This document shows positions 1 through 4,851 of a stretch of DNA of 5,474 bases, one piece after another. The stretch comes from Firmicutes bacterium UBA5301. GTDB lineage: Bacteria > Bacillota > UBA5301. A model generated the notes under the pieces. It had not been told where the DNA came from, made no database searches, and saw only the letters and a program-made list of their open reading frames with translations. Where the stretch lies: assembly GCA_002408345.1 (NCBI GenBank), contig DHRX01000135.1, forward strand, positions 2,920 to 8,393, read 5' to 3'. A program made the translations under genes and the position numbers. Position 1 is the first letter of the stretch; every line of letters begins with the position of its first letter.

Positions 1-486
1 GTTATATTAATCCCCGAAATCCCTTATCAACTGCAACAGGTCTGTGCTAAAATTGAGAGTCGGAACCGCAAAGGGAAGAAGTTTAGTATCGTAGTAGCCG
101 CTGAAGGCGCACGGCCGGTAGACGGAACTATGGTAGTTAAAAAGTATGTAGACGATTCCTTTGATCCGGTACGCTTGGGTGGAATCGGTGAAAAAGTAGC
201 CGAAGATATCGCTGCCCAGTGCGGGGTTGAAACTCGTTCTTTAGTTTTGGGCCATCTGCAAAGAGGTGGAAGTCCTTCGGCTTTTGACCGGATATTAGCA
301 ACCCGTTTAGGAGCAGCAGCTGTCAAGTTAGTTGTTGAAGGAAATTTTAACCGGATGGTTTGTTTACGAACACCGAATATTGAATCGGTAGATTTGTTTA
401 CAGCTGTGGAAGAAGCAAAACTAGTCGATCCTAGCGGAGACTTGGTTTTTGCTGCCAAGGCTGTGGGTATTTCTTTCGGTGATTGA
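1..486 (+). CDS. pfkA: 6-phosphofructokinase, C-terminal part (5' end outside window)
   Basis: Phosphofructokinase phosphorylates fructose 6-phosphate to fructose 1,6-bisphosphate in cytoplasmic glycolysis. The frame is open from base 1 and gives 161 residues before TGA, roughly the C-terminal 40-50 percent of a normal enzyme. The PROSITE-type family signature is seen directly at visible residues 79-97 (R, then GHLQRGGSPSAFDR). R79, H85 and R88 correspond to the sugar-phosphate-binding Arg, His and Arg of bacterial PFKs. The IPE motif near the left edge (E6) and AEGA near residue 37 are further conserved substrate-side elements. The GHLQRGGSP form and the GISFGD C-terminus resemble the group III (mixed ATP or pyrophosphate) PFKs of Clostridia and Actinobacteria. 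The residues that set phosphoryl-donor choice lie upstream, so the donor cannot be decided here. The internal ATG at 130 is not the start. A strong terminator follows, so this is the last gene of its transcript. Confidence 0.93.
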   Translation, partial: VILIPEIPYQLQQVCAKIESRNRKGKKFSIVVAAEGARPVDGTMVVKKYVDDSFDPVRLGGIGEKVAEDIAAQCGVETRSLVLGHLQRGGSPSAFDRILATRLGAAAVKLVVEGNFNRMVCLRTPNIESVDLFTAVEEAKLVDPSGDLVFAAKAVGISFGD

Positions 487-500
487 GGCTAATTAAAAGG

Positions 501-537
501 AAAGGCGTAGACCGCTAGGGTCTGCGCCTTTCTTGTT
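501..537 (+). terminator. Rho-independent terminator after phosphofructokinase
   Basis: A 13-bp stem pairs 501-513 with 519-531 and has a single G-T wobble (508/524). The loop is GCTAG. It is preceded by an A-rich stretch and followed by the T-rich run TTTCTTGTTATATT. It begins 14 nt after the phosphofructokinase stop codon and separates that gene from the downstream cluster. The A-rich left arm also makes it a possible weak terminator in the opposite direction, but no converging gene is seen. Confidence 0.85.
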
Positions 538-574
538 ATATTATGAAGCTAAAATAGTTTGAGGGGGGAAACCT

Positions 575-1081
575 GTGTTATTAGGCGTGATTTCCGATAC
601 TCATATTCCGGTACGGGCTCAAAAGCTACCTAAGCAAGTATTTGAGGCTTTTGATGGGGTGGACTTAATTTTGCATGCAGGGGATTTGGTATCGGAAGAG
701 GTGATCTTGCAGTTAAGGGCTATTGCTCCTGTAGAAGCGGTAGCTGGTAACTGTGATCCCTTGTACCTTAGCGAAAGGCTACCTCGAACTAGATTACTGC
801 AATTAGCTGGTTTTTCTATCGGTTTAACCCATGGGCATATAGGTTCCCCAGAATTATCAACACCAAAGCGGGCACTGGCCCTCTTTGAGTCTTCAGATTT
901 AGTGGTTTTTGGACATAGCCATAGGCCATATAATAATATTGTTCAGGGGGTTCACTTGTTTAACCCTGGTTCCCCAACAGATCGTCGGGGAGCCCCGCAG
1001 CATTCAGTTGGTTTAATTAAATTAGGGCAGGAGATTATATGTCAGCACATTTTCTTTTCAGGGATCGACAACGCTTACTAG
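575..1081 (+). CDS. YfcE/MJ0936-type metallophosphodiesterase
   Basis: This is a 168-residue cytoplasmic calcineurin-like phosphoesterase of the small YfcE/MJ0936 (Metallophos_2) family, which uses two divalent metals to hydrolyse phosphodiesters. Characterised members act on artificial phosphodiesters and the physiological substrate is mostly unknown. The metal-binding motifs are all present and in order: DTH at 8-10, GD at 36-37, GNCD at 58-61, THGH at 85-88 and GHSH at 113-116, followed by the typical NPGSP at 130-134. Length fits the family. The GTG start at 575 is chosen because it gives the standard N-terminus (MLLGVISDTH) and has a GAGGGGGG ribosome binding site at 561-568. The last 43 nt overlap the start of the MBL gene, so translation is probably coupled. 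The C-terminal ten or so residues run beyond the usual end of the fold. Substrate is not predictable from the sequence. Confidence 0.9.
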   Translation: MLLGVISDTHIPVRAQKLPKQVFEAFDGVDLILHAGDLVSEEVILQLRAIAPVEAVAGNCDPLYLSERLPRTRLLQLAGFSIGLTHGHIGSPELSTPKRALALFESSDLVVFGHSHRPYNNIVQGVHLFNPGSPTDRRGAPQHSVGLIKLGQEIICQHIFFSGIDNAY

Positions 1082-2142
1082 CTATAGCTATAGTTAGTAC
1101 CTTACTATTTATTTTAGCTAGCGGGGTAGAGGCCCAAAATCTCCAAGTTCATTTTATCGATGTGGGCCAGGGGGACTGTATTTATGTTTTAACGCCAGAT
1201 GGCTACAGTCTGCTAATTGATGCTGGTGATGTTAAAGCTGGTCCTAAAGTAGTCCAGTATTTAACGGCTTTAGGGGTTAAAAAAATTGACGTATTAGTTA
1301 GTACCCATCCCCACTCCGACCATATCGGTGGAATGCAAGCGGTATTAGCTGCTTTTAAGGTTGGGCAAGTATATGATTCGGGTCGATTGCATACCTCTAA
1401 GACCTTTGAAGAATACCTAAAAACAATTGATGCGCTACAAATCCCCTTTGCCCTTGCCCGAACTGGTGACCAGATTCCACTAGGCTCCCAAGTTGCGTTA
1501 AATGTACTGTGGCCCGATGGTCCTCGGACAATTTTAGATTATCGTAACCTCAATGAGTCGAGTATAGTCTTGTTATTAGAATATGGCCAGGTACGGTTCT
1601 TGTTTACCGGCGATGCTGGTATTGAGTCGGAGGAGCGTATTTGCACAACCAATTTACTGAGCAAGGTAGCTGTACTGAAAGTAGGGCACCATGGTAGCCG
1701 TTCCAGTACCGGAGCCCAATTTTTAAAGGCGGTTGCTCCCCAAACAGCTGTGATTATGTTAGGTACCGGTAACCCTTACGGCCATCCCCACCCCGAAGTT
1801 ATCCGGCGTTTGGAACAAGGGAGGGTTCAAGTTTTACGTACCGATCAAGAAGGTACGATAATAATTACTTCTGATGGCCAGGATTACTTTATTGTGCAAC
1901 CGGCGAGCTACGCTACTTCACAGCCGCTAGATCCGTCTGGTTCAACTAGCTCGTTAGTCAATGTAAACTTAGCATCGTCTACAGAATTACAGACCTTACC
2001 AGGTATCGGTGAAGTTTTGGCCCAAAGAATTATTGAATACCGCATTAAAGTAGGGCTATTTAGTAGCCCGGAAGACCTGTTGAATGTTAAAGGGATCGGT
2101 GTAACTACTTTAGAAAAAATTCAAACCCTAATTACTTTTTAA
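1039..2142 (+). CDS. Secreted ComEC-like metallo-beta-lactamase protein with ComEA-like HhH tail
   Basis: This 367-residue protein has three parts. Residues 10-32 form a signal peptide (basic RQR, hydrophobic core, probable cleavage after VEA), placing the rest outside the membrane. Residues 35-290 are an MBL fold of the ComEC C-terminal type: FIDVGQGD at 39-46, metal motif THPHSDH at 89-95, TGD at 190-192, GHHGS at 216-220 and YGHPHP at 247-252. Residues 307-367 form a ComEA-type tandem helix-hairpin-helix DNA-binding domain (VNVN at 307-310, PGIG at 321-324, KGIG at 351-354). In competence proteins the MBL domain is a likely nuclease that degrades one DNA strand, and the HhH domain binds double-stranded DNA. 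Here both are on one soluble exported chain without the ComEC channel, so an extracellular DNA-processing role is a reasonable inference, not shown. The ATG has an AGGAG site at 1029-1033 with 5-nt spacing and is the only start that keeps the signal peptide. It overlaps the phosphodiesterase gene by 43 nt and lies 16 nt before the DUF3006 gene. Confidence 0.9.
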   Translation: MSAHFLFRDRQRLLAIAIVSTLLFILASGVEAQNLQVHFIDVGQGDCIYVLTPDGYSLLIDAGDVKAGPKVVQYLTALGVKKIDVLVSTHPHSDHIGGMQAVLAAFKVGQVYDSGRLHTSKTFEEYLKTIDALQIPFALARTGDQIPLGSQVALNVLWPDGPRTILDYRNLNESSIVLLLEYGQVRFLFTGDAGIESEERICTTNLLSKVAVLKVGHHGSRSSTGAQFLKAVAPQTAVIMLGTGNPYGHPHPEVIRRLEQGRVQVLRTDQEGTIIITSDGQDYFIVQPASYATSQPLDPSGSTSSLVNVNLASSTELQTLPGIGEVLAQRIIEYRIKVGLFSSPEDLLNVKGIGVTTLEKIQTLITF

Positions 2143-2143
2143 G

Positions 2144-2151
2144 AAAGGAGG
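2144..2151 (+). promoter_or_regulatory. Strong ribosome binding site for the DUF3006 gene
   Basis: AAAGGAGG lies two bases after the upstream stop codon and 7 nt before a GTG. It supports GTG 2159 as the true start and efficient translation from a polycistronic message. Confidence 0.8.
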
Positions 2152-2158
2152 CCTACTA

Positions 2159-2398
2159 GTGAAGATTCAAGTCACTGTCGATCAAATTGAGACAGGACAA
2201 GCCCGTTTGTTAATTCGTCCTCAGGAAGCAGAGCCAATAATTTGGCCGTCCCAGTATTTGCCTACCGGCACCAAGGAGGGCGATATCCTTACTATCGAAA
2301 TAAGACAAGATCCTCAAGCGACAGCAGAAGCTACTGAACGGGTAAAAAGTCTGATGGATAGTTTACTCCAGAAGAACAGTAAAAAGCGTAGCGACTGA
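2159..2398 (+). CDS. DUF3006 family protein
   Basis: This small protein has 79 residues, no signal peptide and no membrane segment. It matches the pattern of DUF3006: a VDQIETGQARLLI N-terminus (family form VDRIEG.xAVL), a WPSQYLP motif at 29-35 where the family usually has a LP..LP-like turn, then KEGDILTIEI and a charged helix with DPQATAEATERV. DUF3006 has no known biochemical function, but members are small acidic beta-rich proteins often encoded next to ComEC-like MBL proteins. That is the context here: the gene starts 16 nt after the MBL-HhH gene with a perfect ribosome binding site. A partner or regulator of the MBL protein is an inference. If the MBL protein is exported, this leaderless protein would sit in a different compartment, which is puzzling. 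The last 36 nt overlap the 3' end of the convergent minus-strand gene. Confidence 0.82.
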   Translation: MKIQVTVDQIETGQARLLIRPQEAEPIIWPSQYLPTGTKEGDILTIEIRQDPQATAEATERVKSLMDSLLQKNSKKRSD

Positions 2399-2671
2399 TT
2401 GTTTACGGTCGATCTCCTCTCTAATCTCACGATCTAATAAGATAGTTACCTTGTAGACCCACCCTTCTTCTGCAGCTGTCAGTATTTCTGACGGTAGGAA
2501 CCACTGTTGTCCCTGATCATCCAGGATTACCACCCAACCATCAGTGCATTCATCTAAGACCCCTCTGAAGGAAAAAGCGACCTGGTCTTCTTTACTAATT
2601 ACTAGCGGTAATATTAACCCCAAGAGTAAGGTTAGGATTATTAAAATAAGGACTATCGGCTTTATCTGCAT
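2363..2671 (-). CDS. Membrane-anchored small protein with DUF3006-like domain
   Basis: The predicted protein has 102 residues and no recognised name. Residues 5-26 are a very hydrophobic segment after a short basic start (MQIK), giving a signal anchor or uncleaved signal peptide, so the remainder is probably extracytoplasmic. Residues 34-90 resemble DUF3006 when read against the neighbouring gene: GWVVILDD, then LPSEIL (neighbour: WPSQYL), then EEGWVYKVTILLD followed by a charged helix (neighbour: KEGDILTIEI then a charged helix). The gene is the only sensible coding content of 2399-2671. It lies opposite to its neighbours and overlaps the plus-strand DUF3006 gene tail to tail by 36 nt. No good Shine-Dalgarno sequence precedes the ATG, and no GTG or TTG start appears upstream in frame. 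That lowers confidence somewhat, but the membrane segment plus the coherent domain argue that it is real. The DUF3006 relationship is inferred by eye. Confidence 0.68.
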   Translation of the reverse strand: MQIKPIVLILIILTLLLGLILPLVISKEDQVAFSFRGVLDECTDGWVVILDDQGQQWFLPSEILTAAEEGWVYKVTILLDREIREEIDRKQSVATLFTVLLE

Positions 2672-2711
2672 GTTTTTATTGTGAAGTAGAAATGAGAAAT
2701 ATGCAAATGTT

Positions 2712-2747
2712 GAGAATACGAGAATAATGAAAAGAGCTAATTCTCGT
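2712..2747. repeat. GAGAAT direct and inverted repeats in divergent intergenic region
   Basis: GAGAAT occurs at 2712-2717 and again at 2720-2725. The 8-bp ACGAGAAT at 2718-2725 is matched by its exact reverse complement ATTCTCGT at 2740-2747, 14 nt away. A related GAGAAAT lies at 2694-2700. The cluster is between divergent genes (minus gene starting at 2671, plus gene at 2842), where an operator or shared promoter would be expected. It could be a regulator binding site or a weak hairpin. No factor can be assigned, and AT-rich chance repetition is possible. Confidence 0.4.
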
Positions 2748-2784
2748 TAGTTTAACGACTAGTAAAATCAGGGAAAATCTCCCT
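2744..2784. repeat. Two short hairpins in the intergenic region
   Basis: TCGTTA (2744-2749) and TAACGA (2753-2758) form a 6-bp inverted repeat with a 3-nt loop. AGGGA (2770-2774) and TCCCT (2780-2784) form a 5-bp hairpin around AAATC. No T-run follows either one, so they are not convincing terminators. They may be part of the control region of the DUF1614/SpoIIP unit. I could not identify a confident promoter here: the TAAAAT at 2763-2768 lacks a good -35 partner. Confidence 0.3.
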
Positions 2785-2820
2785 CTCATATCGCAAAATA
2801 GCTCTGGACACCATAACCTC

Positions 2821-2833
2821 GGAGGAATGGAGG
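2821..2833 (+). promoter_or_regulatory. Tandem ribosome binding sites deciding the DUF1614 start
   Basis: GGAGG occurs at 2821-2825 and again at 2829-2833. The in-frame ATG at 2827 begins only one base after the first site, too close for initiation. GTG 2842 lies 8 nt after the second site, and GTG 2833 lies 7 nt after the first. GTG 2842 is therefore preferred, with GTG 2833 as the alternative. Confidence 0.6.
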
Positions 2834-2841
2834 TGTTATCG

Positions 2842-3540
2842 GTGTCAGTTGGCTTAATGGTTTTAGTTGGAGCAACTGTATTGATCTTTGCTGGGGTTGC
2901 AGACCGAGTCTTTGACCGCCTGCGGCTCACAGATACTCAAGCCCTGCTGTTTATTGTACTTATCGCAGCTGGGAGCTTTATTGACATTCCAATTAGCAGA
3001 ACACCAGTTCAAGTTTCGTTAAACGTTGGCGGTGGTTTGCTACCGCTAGGTCTCGCGATTTACCTGCTTATTAAGGCCGGTAGCAGTCGAGAGGTATGGC
3101 GAGCTTTGGCAGCAACAGCAGCTACCGGTGTTATTTTGCTAGGGCTTCGCTATTTAATGCGTAATTTTGGGCACGGTCGAACCGACATAATTGATCCGCT
3201 CTATGTATTAGGGGTTGTTGGTGGTCTTGTCGGTTATCTAGCCGGTCGATCCCGACGTTCAGCTTTTATAGCTGCTACTTTAGGTGTATTGGTAACCGAT
3301 GCGGCCTACTACTTTTCGGCTCTTTCTCAAGGGGTGAGAGGGGTCGTTAGTATCGGTGGTGCCGGTGGTTTTGATGCGATCGTTATTTCCGGGGTTTTGG
3401 CGGTATTCTTAGCTGAGGCTATCGGTGAGACCCGGGAACGGTTAGGTGGAGGTCCGGTGGAAGACCGGGACTTTCCAGCTGGTCTTAAGGTTTCTAATGT
3501 TATTGAAGACAATGATGATTCGGAAAAAAGGCCAGAATAG
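2842..3540 (+). CDS. DUF1614 family polytopic membrane protein
   Basis: The protein has 232 residues from GTG 2842 (237 if ATG 2827 were used). It has about seven hydrophobic segments near residues 3-20, 34-50, 64-79, 88-105, 121-135, 141-160 and 176-195, and a hydrophilic acidic C-terminal tail of about 35 residues. Recognisable DUF1614 features are a first helix followed by F(D)RLRLT, then QALLFIVLIAAGSFIDIPI with the conserved D/N-I-P turn, a GGGLLP loop, and the GGAGGFDAI...SGVLAVFLAE C-terminal motif. Conserved acidic residues D118, D153 and D178 fall in or near membrane segments. The biochemical function of DUF1614 is unknown. Its repeated motifs and buried acids would suit a transporter or an intramembrane enzyme, but that is speculation. 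It is followed after 23 nt by spoIIP, so the two are probably co-transcribed and possibly partner in sporulation. Confidence 0.85.
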   Translation: MSVGLMVLVGATVLIFAGVADRVFDRLRLTDTQALLFIVLIAAGSFIDIPISRTPVQVSLNVGGGLLPLGLAIYLLIKAGSSREVWRALAATAATGVILLGLRYLMRNFGHGRTDIIDPLYVLGVVGGLVGYLAGRSRRSAFIAATLGVLVTDAAYYFSALSQGVRGVVSIGGAGGFDAIVISGVLAVFLAEAIGETRERLGGGPVEDRDFPAGLKVSNVIEDNDDSEKRPE

Positions 3541-3547
3541 CAGTTAG

Positions 3548-3555
3548 AAAGGAGG
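3548..3555 (+). promoter_or_regulatory. Consensus ribosome binding site for spoIIP
   Basis: AAAGGAGG is placed 8 nt before the ATG at 3564. It fixes the start that includes the signal peptide. Confidence 0.8.
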
Positions 3556-3563
3556 TTTAGACT

Positions 3564-4754
3564 ATGCGTAAGGTTCTGTTAATATCCCTTATTTTGGGGT
3601 TGCTCTATACCCCAGCTGTTGGAGCCCTTGACTTATCTCCTTTTGACCAACACAATGGTCAGCAATTCTTTACTATTACCGACGATGCTGGAAAAATTAT
3701 TGCTAAAATCGGATCTTTGGTTTCTGTAGGCGATTACTTAATTACCGAAGATGATTCTGGTTACCGGATTAGTTCTGTTCAGGAATTTACCGTTAAAGCC
3801 CGTTATGATGGTAAAGTTGATTTAGAAAAACCCGGCTGGGTAATGGTTAGTGATCAGGAAACTACGACGACTAGCTTGCCAACCCAGGCACCAGGAGCTA
3901 AGCCCAAAATTGGGGTTTATTATACCCATAGTGAAGAGTCTTACGTTCCCCATTCCGGAACAGCAGACAAAAAACGTGGTGATGTTTACCAAGTAGGGGG
4001 AACGCTAGCTCAATCTCTAAAAACTAATGGTGCTGAAGCCGTAGTTTCTGAAAATAACCACAGCCCTCGAGATGCCAATGCTTATAACCGATCACGGGCT
4101 ACGGCTATGCAGCTGTTACGGCAACGGCCGGGAATCTTAGTAGATGTGCATCGGGATGGTATCCCTGATCCTAATTATTATAATAAAACTATAAATGGTG
4201 AGCCGGTGGCTCAAGTTCGGATTGTGGTTGGCAAACAAAACGCCAACAGATCAGTTAATTTCGACTTTGCCAAAGAGTTAAAGGCTAGAGCTAATGAACT
4301 ATATCCCGGTTTGGTCAAGGAGATATTCTGGGCTAAAGGTAACTACAACCAAGATTTAGCCCCTCGGGTTGTTCTCTTGGAATTTGGAACCCATACCAAT
4401 ACACTGCAAAGAGCTGAAAAATCGGCCCAAATGATGGGTAAGGTACTGGCAACAATGGTGGGAGCAGCCGCTCCTCAACAACAAGGCCTAGGAACAGCCC
4501 AACAGCAGCAAAATCGGCCAACTGGGCGGCCAAGCGATCAAACCGGCGGTTGGAGCTCGGCCCTATGGATCTTGGGCATAGCGGTTGTTGGGTTTATTGT
4601 TTATGCGCTGATTAATTCGCAAGGTGTCGGTGGTATTAAGTATATGCTCTCAAAATTTACTTCTAAAGAGTTGCGTGGTTTTTTTGGTGGACCAAAAAAG
4701 GACGTAAAAAGAGAAATAAAAATTCCGCCTGAAGATGATCAAACAGAAAAATAG
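3564..4754 (+). CDS. spoIIP: SpoIIP-family peptidoglycan amidase/endopeptidase
   Basis: SpoIIP cleaves stem peptides (amidase) and cross-links (endopeptidase) of peptidoglycan and, with SpoIID and SpoIIM, drives forespore engulfment. This 396-residue protein has a signal peptide (residues 1-21, probable cleavage after AVGA) and an N-terminal region at 35-96 of unknown fold with DDAGK and DSGYR turns. A T-rich linker follows, then the SpoIIP catalytic domain at about 113-300. Visible motifs are YTHSEESY at 120-127 (zinc His 122), YNRSRAT at 174-180, DVHRDG at 194-199 (His 196), GNYNQDLAPR at 259-268 and LEFGTHTNT at 272-280 (likely catalytic Glu 273). Residues 304-329 are a Q/G/P-rich linker, 334-351 a membrane helix, and 352-396 a basic then acidic cytoplasmic tail. 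Family members such as Bacillus SpoIIP are usually anchored at the N-terminus, so this N-signal plus C-anchor layout is unusual. The gene lies 23 nt after DUF1614 and ends at a hairpin. It could be a paralogue with a vegetative or germination role. Confidence 0.92.
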   Translation: MRKVLLISLILGLLYTPAVGALDLSPFDQHNGQQFFTITDDAGKIIAKIGSLVSVGDYLITEDDSGYRISSVQEFTVKARYDGKVDLEKPGWVMVSDQETTTTSLPTQAPGAKPKIGVYYTHSEESYVPHSGTADKKRGDVYQVGGTLAQSLKTNGAEAVVSENNHSPRDANAYNRSRATAMQLLRQRPGILVDVHRDGIPDPNYYNKTINGEPVAQVRIVVGKQNANRSVNFDFAKELKARANELYPGLVKEIFWAKGNYNQDLAPRVVLLEFGTHTNTLQRAEKSAQMMGKVLATMVGAAAPQQQGLGTAQQQQNRPTGRPSDQTGGWSSALWILGIAVVGFIVYALINSQGVGGIKYMLSKFTSKELRGFFGGPKKDVKREIKIPPEDDQTEK

Positions 4755-4767
4755 ACTGATGTAAAGC

Positions 4768-4800
4768 TAGGCGGGGGTTTAAACCTCCGCCTACTGCTAT
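4768..4800 (+). terminator. GC-rich hairpin after spoIIP
   Basis: An 11-bp stem pairs 4768-4778 with 4783-4793, with one G-T wobble (4775/4786) and a 4-nt loop TTAA. It begins 14 nt after the spoIIP stop codon. The downstream sequence CTGCTATTTA has only a poor T-tract, so termination may be partial and some read-through into the patatin gene is possible. Confidence 0.6.
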
Positions 4801-4828
4801 TTACAGATAATAATAATTGGTAGATAAT
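4800..4828 (+). promoter_or_regulatory. Putative sigma-A-type promoter for the patatin gene
   Basis: TTTACA at 4800-4805 (five of six matches to TTGACA) and GATAAT at 4823-4828 (five of six to TATAAT) are separated by exactly 17 nt. Transcription would begin near 4834-4836, almost at the ribosome binding site, leaving a very short leader. The region is AT-rich, so chance matches are possible. Confidence 0.42.
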
Positions 4829-4851
4829 AGGGGGGAGGAAGTTCCTGGTGA

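Noticed and set aside
130..132. ATG as the start of a short phosphofructokinase-like protein
   Set aside because: The frame is open to base 1 and the upstream codons encode conserved PFK sequence (IPE, AEGA), so this Met is internal.
27..458. Long minus-strand open frame opposite phosphofructokinase
   Set aside because: It is antisense to an unmistakable PFK domain, and its Ser/Thr/Pro-rich translation has no recognisable motif.
533..555. Promoter for the phosphodiesterase gene (TTGTTA and TAAAAT)
   Set aside because: The spacing is only 11 nt, and the boxes overlap the terminator tail. A promoter probably exists here but cannot be placed.
1079..1098. Short tandem repeat TAGCTATAGCTATAG
   Set aside because: It encodes part of the MBL signal peptide, is only about two units long and is not in a position where a repeat would have an evident role.
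2827..2829. ATG as the start of the DUF1614 protein
   Set aside because: It lies one base after the GGAGG site, too close for initiation, while GTG 2842 has an ideally spaced site.
2676..2930. Minus-strand open frame spanning the intergenic region and the DUF1614 start
   Set aside because: It overlaps the well-supported N-terminus of DUF1614, has low-complexity basic/Thr-rich content and shows no domain.
3327..3512. Minus-strand open frame inside the DUF1614 gene
   Set aside because: It is antisense to the conserved GGAGGFDA region and has a Pro/Ser/Thr-biased translation typical of a shadow frame.
4333..4533. Minus-strand open frame inside spoIIP
   Set aside because: It lies opposite the catalytic GNYNQDL and LEFG motifs. 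Its hydrophobic look comes from the complement of Gln/Ala codons.
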